Positions 1-10,023 of a DNA stretch of 64,000 bases are shown piece after piece. Positions within the stretch are counted from its first letter, which is position 1; each line of letters begins with the position of its first letter. The translations under genes and the position numbers were made by a program. Source of the DNA: Azolla caroliniana (lineage: Eukaryota > Polypodiophyta); the NCBI GenBank assembly GCA_043228905.1, contig JBHGNT010000021.1:12338001-12402000 (forward strand). Direction: 5' to 3'. The notes under the pieces are model-generated. The model was not told where the DNA came from. It ran no database searches and worked only from the letters and a program-made list of their open reading frames with translations.

Positions 1-49
1 TCTCTCAAATAGTCATTGCGAGTGTGCAATCATTTAAAGTGGGAGAGTA

Positions 50-432
50 TGTTGTATAACCAAAACGGATCATGAAATATATTCTTTGTAGTTTTTTCTA
101 ATCTTATGAGGAACGACTACATGTGGGTTAGTTCTGGAAGGATTACGAGGTTATTGATTGATTTACAATTCTATGGTGTGAGATAACTATTAAGTGTATT
201 ATTACTTGACCACTTCACACCGTAGGTCATGGTATGGTCACACACCATGACCTAGGGTTTTTGCCTATATAAGAAGGCTAGCTACCTTCTTAGTGAAGGA
301 GTCTTAGCTTATGTTGAGCCTATGTAACTATGGTTATGGCTCTTGTTAACGAAGCACATGAGAACCTTGTGGAACTCAAGGTACGAATCAGATAATGTAT
401 GGGACATCGAGGAGGTTTGGGTTCATCTAACA
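50..432 (+). repeat. putative copia-type LTR (3' LTR of an element entering from the left)
   Basis: A purine-rich AAAGTGGGAGAG run directly precedes TGTTGTATAACC, the usual polypurine tract plus LTR start arrangement of a copia element. A TATA-like CTATATAAG lies near 264 and the stretch can be closed at AACA near 432. The left mate is outside the window, so neither the target duplication nor the exact right end can be checked. The element this LTR belongs to is unknown. Confidence 0.35.
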
Positions 433-1439
433 CCGTTGGTAGGGGGTGTTTGGGGTGGTCTGGCACCCCTCTTGGCTTTCTTATGTTTTGATTTAATAAT
501 TAGCTAGACTCTAATAGATCGGGGGGACCTCGATAGGGTGTGGAACTCGTGGGAGGTGGATATGATGAGGGTGACGTTTCTAAATAAAAAATTAAAATGA
601 CATAACCGGCTTGAGCTGGGTTGGTAGGCCTCAAGCTAAACCAAACTAAACTCAAACCACTTAAGGAGGCTCAAGCTAAAACCGAGCTAAGTCAAGCCAT
701 CAAACCCCCATATTGATTTAAAGGTTTGGTTCAGGGTTGACCCGAGCTATTGCCGACTCCTATGCTAATCCATGGTTCATGAACACTACAACCGGCTCCT
801 TGATATCCTTGATTTTCACTAGGGGTGTTGTTGTTGTTATCCAATGAGGCCTCATATAGTAGCTATCCACATAGTCTTCTTCTACAAACCTCTCCATGTT
901 AGCATGTTCACCTTTATAGGTTGGAGTCGACAACAACTCTAATCAAGCTTGAACCAAGCCGCTTAAATTTTAACTGGTTTGGTAGCTTAATTTAGGCTTT
1001 ATGTTGGTTTGTAAACCAATTTAAGCTTGATTTTGTTTAGTGTGAGCACCGTTAAGACACTCAAACTGGTTAAGACAGTTAGGCCATTTAAGAATTTTTT
1101 ATATTTTTCCCTATCCCCTCCTTCCCCCCTTTTAACTACATCTTGAGAGCATGCCAACTATTGACTCTTGAACTCCTAAGTTGGGAGGCTCGAGCACACC
1201 TTCTATCAACTCCTACATAGTAAGTACACCTCCTTTGGTTGAATCTTGGGTTATAATTGAATAATAGAAATTCACTTTTTGTCAATGGTTAAAGACATTG
1301 GTGTGATAGTTGAAGTTGATATATGTTAAAAATTATGTAGGCCAACAACTAGTGATGAAGTTGACTATCATTGATATTGCTTATATGATTTTATTGGAAT
1401 ACCATTTGTCTAGTTCATGGCAAGAAACAAGGGTAGAAT
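433..1439. other. AT-rich sequence, nothing recognised
   Basis: No reading frame of useful length and no repeat mate was found here. Stretches such as GGCTCAAGCTAAA near 600-720 recur in diverged form, which suggests degraded repetitive DNA. Confidence 0.4.
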
Positions 1440-2405
1440 ATATGCTATTGTCTAACTCTTCCGCACAAGGTAAGTACAAGGAAGACTAAATTTAAGACAA
1501 GGGTGATATTTGTCCTATCCGTGGGGTTTCCGTATATATTATTCTTAATGAGTTGAAAGAAAAGGTTTATACGTGCTATAACCCCCGAACCAAAGAAGTG
1601 CAAATCAGTCGTGATGTCGTGTTCGATGAAACGACTTCATGGTACCAACCTCTGACGAATCCAACCCCTATGGACTCCATGCCGAATTCTGAAGATGAGG
1701 CAATGAGGCCGATCCAATGAATGAGGAAGAGCTTAGCACTCTAGAGGAGTGTTTGATCTCATTTCGACTAAGTGGGCTGATGGAAGAGCTGAGCCGAAAC
1801 GGCCGATTGTTTGACCCGGTGAGTGAGGAAGACTCGGACGTGCAATTCCCGCATACAAACCCGAAGAGACGGATAACATGCAAGGAAAAGGGGAAGAAGA
1901 AGATGCTGAAATACGGCACTGAAGTAGGCACGTCAGATCAGAGTGAATCTGATAGGGCCATGAGTGATGGAGGTCCTCTGGAGCTGAGGACAGATTCATC
2001 TAGAAGGGCCTGGAAGGCGGCCAACGAAAGGTTGCACCGGTCAACTCGCCACAATAACCCCATAATCTGGTACGTGTATAATGAGATACATGACGAAAGT
2101 GGTAGAGATACACGAACCAAAGAGCTACGCGTAGGCGGCACAAGACGCCAATTGGAAAATGACCATGGAGGAAGATATGCATGTGCCAAAAATGAGACTT
2201 GGGACTTGGTTGAACCCCCAAAAGGAGTCAAGCCGATCGGCTGCAAATGGGTGTACAAGGTAAAGTACAACGTTGACGAGTCCGTCAACAAGTATAAAGC
2301 CTGATTGGTGGCCAAGGGCTATGCGTAGACACTCGACATTGACTATGATGAGACATTTGTGTCGGTCGCGAAGATGACGATTGTCCGTGTGTTGTTGGTC
2401 ATAGT
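1440..2405 (+). pseudogene. Copia pol fragment of element E: integrase end, linker, start of RT
   Basis: Around 1575-1640 the frame reads CYNPRTKE followed by a VVFDETTSWY-type motif, the standard end of a copia integrase. A charged linker follows. From about 2165 the RT opens with ETWDLVEPPKGVKPIGCKWVYKVKYN, then after an in-frame stop with DIDYDETFVSVAKMTIVRVLL. The longest open piece is 1717-2304. The 5' part needs frame changes to be read. The fragment ends abruptly at 2405, where the LTR of element A starts. It is a relic without coding capacity. Confidence 0.8.
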
Positions 2406-2683
2406 TGTTAACAGATATGTGCGGAGGAATGGGTGAGTACCTGACTGCTTATGAACAACAAACAACACAGATATGCAACACAAGAAGAAAATAGTAGATC
2501 GATAAACGTTAGAGCTTTAATGGAGGTTCACGTTATTTTGTAACTCTCTCTACGAGACTCAAGAAGAATACAAGAGGTGTTTGTTACAATGTTAGGTTAG
2601 GGCTTATATACTAAACCCTAACTATTTGGACGTGTTCACACACTAAGATACAAAGTGGAAGGAATCGGCCTTTGATGCCAACA
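2406..2683 (-). repeat. 3' LTR of copia A
   Basis: This 278-bp LTR shares its first about 180 bp (plus-strand view) with 31355-31533. It ends GATGCCAACA and is followed by AACTCCCCCAT, which on the minus strand is the polypurine tract ATGGGGGAGTT directly before the LTR. Confidence 0.85.
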
Positions 2684-3881
2684 AACTCCCCCATAAAAGG
2701 ACTACTCATGTTTACATACAATGGTAAGGGGCCATCTCCCCCATAAACCTAGATTACAATTTAATCTAAAATTATAGTTACAAATTAGTTCGCATGTAGC
2801 CGAATCGGTAGGGATAAAGTCAATATTCTACCTAACCTCCTGCTCTGCATTCAGCTTTCATCTGCTTGGTCTCTTGTCATAGTCCCATCTTTTTCCTGAG
2901 TGCTCTGAAGCGTTGATCTGGGAGTGACTTTGTCAAGTAATCGACGATGTTCACCTCGTTGTCGATCTTTCAGATTTCGAGCTTCTTCTCGGTTACTAGC
3001 TCCCGGATATGATGATACTGCACCTCAATATGCTTTGCCTTCACATGATAGACAAGATTATTGATGAGGTGCATTGCACTCTATGAGTCGAAGTAGATGG
3101 TTGGCGTTGGTTGATCGATTCGACTTGTAGACGAGAAGTTGACAGTCAGTCGATGTAGTCAGATCGATTCCTTTGTTGCCTCCGATGCTGCTATATACTC
3201 GGCTTCTATGGTAGACAGAGTCATGCACTCTTGAAGCTTCGACCTCCATGATATAGCACCATCACCATAGGTGAAGATGTAGCCTAATGTCGACTTATTG
3301 TCCGAGTTCACTACATAGTCTGAGTCGGTGTAGCCTTCAACTTTGGTCGGTTTTGCCGATCCAAAGGTTAGTTGTGCATCTTCAGTCCCTCTTAGGTACT
3401 TGAAGATGTGCTTGATGGCCTCCCAATGCTTCCGTCCTGGATTCGACATGTACTGGATGACCATTCCTATCGCATAGGCAAGATCAGGTCGGGTCGCCAC
3501 CATCGCGTACATGATACTTCCTACGGCCGATGCATAGAGTATCTTTCCATTTAGCTCTCTCTCCTTATCCATCAAAGGAGAGTCTTTGTCTGATAGTCGG
3601 ATTGACATCAGAAGTGGTGTTGGTGTTGGCTTCGGTTCTCCATGTTGGAGCGCTTCAGCACCTTGCAAATATAGTTAGACTAGGAGAGTCGGTCAGTTTT
3701 TGTTGTCCAATTTCGCTCTATCTTCATGCCCAGTATGTGTCGGGCTTGTCCGAATTCCTTCATTGCAAACTTTTCGTGAAGACTTCGCTTTAGCTTTCCA
3801 ATTTTGGCTTGATTGATTCCCTACAATCAACATGTCATCGACATATAGGATTAGATAGATCCGGGACACGTCGGCTAGTTG
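2684..3881 (-). pseudogene. Copia A RT C-terminus and RNase H
   Basis: The open piece 3159-3668 carries ASAVGSIMYAMVATRPDLAYA, YMSNPGRKHW and STIEAEYIAASEA, the RT/RNase H signature of plant copia elements. Upstream on the minus strand (3700-3881) is the YVDD active site within ILYVDDMLIVGN. The RNase H end after 3159 is broken by stops and frame changes down to about 2850. The piece continues, beyond element B, into 26978-27479. Confidence 0.85.
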
Positions 3882-3886
3882 CCGAG

Positions 3887-3939
3887 TGTAAAAGAATACG
3901 TGTGCGGAAGCGTATGCGTAAGACATTGAGTACACGGTT

Positions 3940-3997
<58 letters not shown>

Positions 3998-4287
3998 AAA
4001 AAGCGTAACTATATTCAAAATAATTCTCTGTATGTTCTCTGTACATACTTGGTGCTCAATGAGCACCTTTTATACAAGCCCTGACTATCGGGCTAACACA
4101 AGTACTTACAGTACCTAACTGCTCATAAATGAGCATCCTACACTTACCCCCAAAATTATTCCTTACGAGGAATAACATTCTAACGGCCTCTTGGTTTACA
4201 TACCGCTACGACCATATTTTGCGTACGGTTTTACGCATTGGGTTATGCACCTATTTACACTCCCAATGTTGAGCTTGTCTCTCAACA
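3887..4287 (-). repeat. 3' LTR of copia B
   Basis: The LTR is TGTAAAAGAATACG to CTCTCAACA in plus-strand view and is matched by 26554-26972. The two differ mainly in the microsatellite: this copy has a 56-bp (GA)n run and lacks a segment of about 45 bp that is present in the other copy. Confidence 0.85.
3941..3996. repeat. (GA)n microsatellite inside the B 3' LTR
   Basis: An uninterrupted GA dinucleotide run of about 56 bp. The same place in the other LTR of B holds a short, imperfect GA stretch. Confidence 0.95.
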
Positions 4288-5498
4288 CTCCCCCTCAAGC
4301 TCAACTTGAGGTTCCATATGCTTTTCCAGATCTTCTCTCTGGCCTCTCCTAGATTCACGCCTCACTCGCGCTCCTCGACCCTGATGAGGAGGGAGAGAAA
4401 AATGATAGAGAAGAGAAGAGGAAGAGAAAAGAATACTTGAATATATTATTAAGAAAAGAATACAATCTTCTTATACTCCAAGAGTAACAACTCCAAATAA
4501 CTACTTCAATATACTATTAGCCAAAATAGTCTTTCCTTCTTCTCTCTTTCTTCAACTAATCTTCTTCTCACTTCTTCTAATCTTCTTCTTCTTCCTCACT
4601 TCTTCTTGTAGATCTTCTATCTCTCCTTGTAGATATTATACTCTTCCTCCTTCCTTAGATATTCTACTCTTCCCTCTCCTTTGTAACTATTCTATTCCCC
4701 CTTCGTACTACTAAGAATACCACATATTTATAGGGTTTTAGTTGCATTATTCTTGCTTCTTTTCTTTTACATATCCTCGAGTTTGTGTGGTGCGTTTTTC
4801 ATATCATTATTTTTGGTTTGTCATCCAAATTTGTCATACAAGAAAGCTCTCTTTGTCTCTTTCTTACGAATATTTTCTTTTGAAATTTGGATAAGAGATG
4901 AAGAAGTTATGATCTTTTCTCTCTACCTTGCTTTTTCTGCTTAATTTCCTGCGTTTTTCTTCTTTTTCTTTTTTCCTGCTTTTTCTACTTTTGAAAAATG
5001 CCTCTAACTTTATATCTCTTCAATTTCATTTATCTTTTAACTCTTGGACCTTTCATATTGTGCTTTATTCTTCTATACCTTCGCATCCAATGTATTTTTC
5101 ACGGTCTTTTCCTATGAGCAAAAATCGACTTCAAAGACCCGTTCGATTTTGTGCGCTTCGACCCTTCCGGTCGGCTTGTCTGCTCATGCAGCCTTTCTCA
5201 ACTCCCTTGCTATCGAGGTGTTGGCACCTCTTTCGCTACCCTTTTCTCCGCTTAGCCCTCAGTTGATTTGGCGTGTTTGACTCGAACATTTCTGATTCAT
5301 TCTCGCTTTAACTACATCCGACCATGTCTTAGTCCTGGCCTTTACGCCTTTCTTGGCTTTGCTTCCCCTTTGTTCGGCTGTCTTCGGCTCTTCCTTGCAA
5401 TAACGGCCCCTGTTTTCTTCTTCGGCTTCTTCACCTGGCCCGAAATCCAATTCTTCATCCGATTCGGCATCGCGGTTACTACCGTTCCTTTCACGCTC
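4288..5498 (-). other. 3' untranslated part of copia B with a probable solo LTR (about 4380-5160)
   Basis: Next to the LTR is CTCCCCCTCAAGCTC, the polypurine tract on the minus strand. From 5498 down to about 5160 the minus strand encodes a charged tail after RNase H. The roughly 800 bp between look inserted, because the same interval in the related element E is only about 360 bp. On the minus strand a CCCTATAAATATGTGG box near 4724-4739 resembles an LTR promoter. I could not find the exact ends or a clear target duplication. Confidence 0.45.
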
Positions 5499-6241
5499 CT
5501 ATTCCCGTTCTTGTCTCCCCCTCAAGTTCGGTGTGTCAAGGTGTCGCAAACCCAGCTGAACCGAGAAATGCCGTAACTTGTCGAGACCAAGGGGCTTGGT
5601 GAAGATGTCGGCAATCTGCCGACCCGTCGGAACATACGCCAGTTCGACTTCACCAGAAAGGACACGCTCGCAGACAAAATGGTAGTGCACCTCAATGTGC
5701 TTGGTCCGAGTGTGGAATACAGGGTTTTTCACAAGGTGGATGTTGTTGAGGTTGTCGCAGTAGATTGTCGTTGGATCAGACACCTCTACGTGCAGATCCC
5801 GTAATAGCCATTTCAGCCAAATGACTTCTCACGTAGCGACTGTCACCCCTTGATATTCGACCTCTGTGCTCAACAGTGCTACTGTCAGCTGCTTCTTACT
5901 GCTCCATGCGATCACCGCACATCCCAATGAGAATGCGTATCCGGATGTGGATCTACGATCGTGGGCATTTCCGGCCCAATCGGCATCCGTCTAGCTGACT
6001 AACTGCTCAGCTACATCTACACAATACAACAACGCCATGTCTTTCGTGCCGCTGACATATCGTAATATCCTTTGCGCGCACTGAAGGTGTTTGGTTGTGG
6101 GCTGCGACATAAATTGACTGATCATTCCGACCGGATAGCTGAGTTCCGGCAGAATGATCATCAAGTAGATGAGGCTTCCGACAATCTGTCAAAACTGTGC
6201 CGGGTCGCACGCCTTTCCCGAATCTGGATGAAGGTTTACGT
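5499..6241 (-). pseudogene. Copia B RNase H domain
   Basis: The minus strand reads, with one or two stops, through a typical copia RNase H: a TQPDLSYPVG-like start near 6165, SSKKQ and a TEVEY version of the TEAEY motif near 5870, then an open end (5499-5783) with IYCDNLNNIHLVKNPVFHTRTKHIEVHYHF and ADIFTKPLG. The domain is cut from its RT by gypsy C at 6242. Confidence 0.85.
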
Positions 6242-7052
6242 TGTCATGCCTCTTGGCGCCGGATCGTTATGTGAGTCGGGTGGGAACCGCTGGGGTTTTG
6301 GACTAGGAGAAAGGAGATCGTGAGATAGAGATTAATTATGAGTAGATAGCAAAGAGAAAGATAAGAAACTCGTGAATCACACAAGTATACTATATTAATT
6401 GGTACTTAGGTTGTTAAGAAAGAAGTAGATGCATAAATCGTGAATCCCACGAATAATTTTTATATTGATCAATACTTAATCCAAAAATAACCAACCCTTA
6501 TACATCTTTCTCTCCTCCTTATATAAGGATAGAAGAGGTTAAGCATAGCTTCTTGCTTTTCTAAAGTGTTCATGCTCTCTAAATTTGCATGCTTTACTTT
6601 TCCCACTACAATTTCCTAAATTTAGCATTCATGCCCGCTAGATGTGCACGCGTAATTTTATTAGTGTGCATATAAATAAAGTTTCACGCATTCTAAAAAT
6701 GCATGACTTACCTTTTAATAAAGGTAGGCAAAAATAAAGGTTTTATACGTATTAAATCTATATTCAAAACACTTAGAATAAGTTAGTACAATGGTAAGGT
6801 TGGAGTTTGTCTGTGCGGAGGTGTAGGGTTTGAATCCTACCCTATGCATGTAACAGAAATTTTAATGTTTCTTTTATTTACAATTGTGTCTCTTCATCCC
6901 GTAAGAGACTCTCACCAGCCTTCTTCATCTGGCTCTTCCTTGCCGATTCCTCCTTGCCGGTTCCTCTTCGTCCGGTTTTCATCGGGTATTTCATTCTCTA
7001 TCCGGATGGGCAAAATGCAATTTCCACGTAGTGTGTAAATTACACTATGACA
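6242..7052 (-). repeat. 3' LTR of gypsy C
   Basis: This 811-bp LTR pairs with 16237-17047 and differs at scattered positions, for instance TAGATAGCAAAG against TAGATATCAAAG. It contains two imperfect palindromes around GTGAATCCCACGA and GTGAATCACAC, and a tRNA-like segment near its right end. The size match with the partner is exact. Confidence 0.9.
6782..6850 (+). promoter_or_regulatory. tRNA-like Pol III A box/B box segment inside the C LTR (antisense to the element)
   Basis: On the plus strand, TAGTACAATGG fits the A box consensus TRGYNNARYGG. About 40 bp later GGTTTGAATCC fits the B box GGTTCGANTCC with one mismatch. The B box sits in a small hairpin with stem GTAGG/CCTAC. The orientation is opposite to element C. 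A complete cloverleaf with matching acceptor ends is not seen, so this is tRNA-like and not a proven tRNA gene. Confidence 0.6.
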
Positions 7053-7227
7053 CTCACCCCCTCTAAACCCGCACATCCTCTGGTATGTGCCGAAGTTCCC
7101 GATGTTCTATATTCGCCTCCATCCGTATCGCTCTCTGAATCTTCCCTTATGTCGACTACGAGTTGAAGTCCACTTTCTTCGCTATCCACATCACTGCGAT
7201 CTTTGTCTGGTTGTTCCTCATTGTCGG
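7053..7227 (-). pseudogene. 3' tail of gypsy C pol and polypurine tract
   Basis: On the minus strand an acidic stretch (7060-7227) reads DNEEQPDKDRSDVDSEESG and ends near GTSAHTRGCAGLEGVS. The purine run TTTAGAGGGGGTGAG follows immediately before the LTR. The piece joins 10743 across element D. A very similar ending is kept at the 3' end of D. Confidence 0.75.
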
Positions 7228-7954
7228 TGTCGTAGTGTATTTTGTACACTACGTGAAAAACGTATATAGTATTAGATTCAATAAAAAATGAAGAAATAGA
7301 AGAAAATAGCAAAATAAATGGAACATGCATAGGGCAAGATTCGAACCTTGCACCTCCATGTTAATAATGTAATGTCTTACCATTACACTAGCATTTCATT
7401 AGTGTTAAAGCATAGATGTCCCACATAGAAAGGTAAATTCACGCTAGGATAAACATTAGAAAAACGCATAACAAAAGAAAAAGCTACACATACACATCTA
7501 GCGTGCATGATAAAAAACGCACAAGTTAGAAAAAAGCATGATCACTTTAGATAAAGCATATAGTCTATCTATAGGAAAAGCATGGGGTCTATAGTTAGAG
7601 AAAAAGCATGGATTATTAAGACTTCCTCATCACTACATAAGGATGGGAAGCACAATGTAATTGGGTGTGAAATACTTGGAAACTGGATATGTTTATAAAA
7701 AACACCAATTAATAAACTATACTCGTGGGATTCACGAGAATTCTATATCATTCTCTTTCAACCGAAGTTTATATTCTTATATTCATATTGATTAATCTAA
7801 TACAATACACTCGTGGGATTCACGAGTTTGCTATAACTCTTTCTTACAACATATTTATATTCTTATTAGCCTTAAAACTCTCTTCTTCCTAGTCCAAAAC
7901 CCCAGTGGTTCCCACCCGACTCACGCAAACGATCCGGAGCCGAAAGGCACGACA
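7228..7954 (+). repeat. 5' LTR of element D
   Basis: The LTR carries two copies of the near-palindrome CTCGTGGGATTCACGAG (near 7709-7725 and 7808-7824) and an antisense tRNA-like segment. Related motifs occur in the LTRs of gypsy C. No difference from the 3' LTR was noticed. Confidence 0.92.
7328..7392 (-). promoter_or_regulatory. tRNA-like Pol III A box/B box segment in the D 5' LTR (antisense)
   Basis: Read on the minus strand, TAGTGTAATGG fits the A box consensus, and GGTTCGAATCT fits the B box at 10 of 11 positions, inside a GCAAG/CTTGC stem. The segment is again antisense to the element and is followed by the same CCCTATGCATG as in element C. The 3' LTR has the same at about 10116-10180. 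Confidence 0.6.
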
Positions 7955-7958
7955 CAGT

Positions 7959-7976
7959 TGGTGAACCCGACGTGAA
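7959..7976 (+). other. Primer binding site of element D (tRNA-Trp type)
   Basis: TGGTGAACCCGACGTGAA lies four bases after the LTR end. It is the reverse complement of TTCACGTCGGGTTCACCA, which is how plant nuclear tRNA-Trp ends with its CCA as far as I know that sequence. The same 18 bases occur in element C. Confidence 0.8.
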
Positions 7977-7992
7977 GGCGGGTGGCAAGGAG

Positions 7993-10023
7993 ATGGAGAA
8001 TCAACAAGAGGCGATGAACATGATGATGATAATGTTTGAGCGGATGCAACAAGAACAACGTGCGATGTCGGAGATCACGGGGGCAGTAAAGCGGCTCGTG
8101 CGACGAAACGGGGAATTCAACGGTAAGGGTGTGTCACGCTACCTACGTGAATATAAGGCGGAGATGATGCAATATCGGATACCGGAAGGATTGCAAGTGA
8201 TATCCTTTAGTCGGGTGGCCTCGGACGAACTACAAGAGAGAATCCACAAGATACAACAACAAAACTCGACATGGGAGTCCTTTGAAGAAGCTTTACGGGA
8301 GGCATATGACTATGAGAGATGGACGGGACGAGATCGACGAGAATTCGACGAATGGGTGGCGTCGGAGAAGACTCACCGAAGTGCAACGCAAGCGTTCCTA
8401 GAGTTCGAGCATCGTTTTGCTCGACTCTCGGAGCGGGAACGAAGATTGGTGGGAGGAGATAAAGTCTTAATGTTCGTAAGATCGATCGATCGGAAAGAAA
8501 GGATGGACATTGGGATCGAACTCAAAGATGATGACGGTGCGAACGGCCTTACCGAGGATTGGGCTAAAGTCGAAAGGGTATGCCGAAGACATAATGAAAG
8601 GAAGCTGAGAATCTCGTCAACAACGACATGGCCCATGAAGGATGGTCGATTGAGGAAAAACGATGAAGCCAATATGAAGGCCGAAATACAACATGATGGT
8701 ACCACGGGAGAAAGAGTGGAACAAGACACCCACTCGTCTTGTGAAAGAACGATGGCGAAGGATAAGGCCGATAATTCAAGTGTAGAAGGAAATTTCGGGA
8801 TACAAGTGCCCGAGACATCGGGTCAAAAAGGGGTAAGCATAATAGATGTTTGCATAATTGATGCAGATAAAGAGTGTGAAGCGGATGTGATTAAGGAGGT
8901 AGCCACAAAAGACGAAATCGAATCGGAGGTGGCTATGGACGAATCAATGGCGGATTGCCATATCGAGACTTCCCCACCACTGATTCCAGAGACTCCGGCG
9001 GTTGCGATCGAAAGGCAACGTGAGACCGAAGAGACGGAAGGTGGCGGAGAGAAAACGAATGTCGAAGCCGACGAATACGATGAAGAGATAGCCGAGAAGA
9101 ATGCTAAGGGTGAAACTACGAAAGAAGGTAATACCGAGGATTCATGCCAACAATATCTAGAGACTTCGGCGGTTGTGTCCGAGAACCAACGTGAGACCGG
9201 AGAGACGGGAGATGGCGGCGAGGAAGGTAAAGTCGGAAGTCGGTTCGGATGGAAAATGATCCATCCGAAATTCCAATCTAAAAGAAAGTGCGACAATGCG
9301 GAGGTCGGGTCTACGACGGGAGAAGCGCGTAATACAGAGCACGCTCTACGGCGAATAAAGAAACGCGTGTTATGGCGAATAAAGAAGCACGCGCTACGGC
9401 GAGAAAAGAAGCATGCATTACAACCACACGAGGACCGAACAACGAGCACATATCGGAGGACCTACGTGGCGAACAACGGAAAGAAGTGCCGAAAGTCGAA
9501 CCGGACAAGGCAGGTGAAAACGAAGAAAAGAAAGCAAATCCGGATGAAAAGAAAAGAAAAGAAACCGACCCGAAAGAGCACTGAATCGGTAAAAACCGAT
9601 CAACCGAGTCCGGATCGACTGAATACAAATCGGAAAGGAAGCCGAACTAAACGAAAGACGATCCGACGAGACCGAATCGGAAGTAAGCTAATCCGACTAA
9701 ACCGAAAATCCGAAAAGAAGTCGAGATTGATGAAGAAAAGAAAGAGGGCAAGAAAAGATACTACCGCGGATGACAAGGACCAAGCGGGCCATGCAAAAAG
9801 CGAACGAAGACTATGGTGGATCGGATGTCGACAATGGTTCGGGTGGAAAGAATGGATGTGCTCCAAATGGAGAGACAAAGTCAACATAACAAGAGAAGTC
9901 GAGGGTACTACGAGCCGGCAACGAAACCAATCGGGTAGAGACCGGACGAAGGAGACTAACAAACACCAACAACTTCGGCACATACCGGAGGATGTGCGGG
10001 TTTGGAGGGGGCGAGTGTCGTAG
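7993..10023 (+). CDS. Gag-like protein of element D, 676 aa
   Basis: The first ATG of the frame is at 7993 (MENQQEA); an upstream GTG-started extension overlaps the primer site and is unlikely. Residues 1 to about 205 align by eye with the Gag of gypsy C: FERMQQEQRAMSEI, VSRYLREYKAEM, the QQQNSTWESFEE segment and DKVLMFVRSIDRK. Residues of roughly 240-420 are acidic and contain a partly repeated module (PETPAVAIERQRETEETEGGGE, later ETSAVVSENQRETGETGDGGEE). The last about 230 residues are extremely rich in Lys and Arg. The basic tail may be an alternative frame of a formerly acidic region, because the next frame at 9372-9584 reads as an ordinary charged protein. No zinc knuckle, protease or polymerase is seen. 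It probably forms or co-assembles in virus-like particles (inference). Confidence 0.75.
   Translation: MENQQEAMNMMMIMFERMQQEQRAMSEITGAVKRLVRRNGEFNGKGVSRYLREYKAEMMQYRIPEGLQVISFSRVASDELQERIHKIQQQNSTWESFEEALREAYDYERWTGRDRREFDEWVASEKTHRSATQAFLEFEHRFARLSERERRLVGGDKVLMFVRSIDRKERMDIGIELKDDDGANGLTEDWAKVERVCRRHNERKLRISSTTTWPMKDGRLRKNDEANMKAEIQHDGTTGERVEQDTHSSCERTMAKDKADNSSVEGNFGIQVPETSGQKGVSIIDVCIIDADKECEADVIKEVATKDEIESEVAMDESMADCHIETSPPLIPETPAVAIERQRETEETEGGGEKTNVEADEYDEEIAEKNAKGETTKEGNTEDSCQQYLETSAVVSENQRETGETGDGGEEGKVGSRFGWKMIHPKFQSKRKCDNAEVGSTTGEARNTEHALRRIKKRVLWRIKKHALRREKKHALQPHEDRTTSTYRRTYVANNGKKCRKSNRTRQVKTKKRKQIRMKRKEKKPTRKSTESVKTDQPSPDRLNTNRKGSRTKRKTIRRDRIGSKLIRLNRKSEKKSRLMKKRKRARKDTTADDKDQAGHAKSERRLWWIGCRQWFGWKEWMCSKWRDKVNITREVEGTTSRQRNQSGRDRTKETNKHQQLRHIPEDVRVWRGRVS

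Noticed and set aside
6782-6850. A functional tRNA gene in the LTRs
   Set aside because: A and B boxes fit, but the acceptor and anticodon stems do not pair convincingly, and no amino acid identity can be assigned.
7993-10023. The 676-codon ORF as a host gene
   Set aside because: It lies between identical LTRs, right after a primer site, and its N-terminal 200 residues match the Gag of gypsy C.
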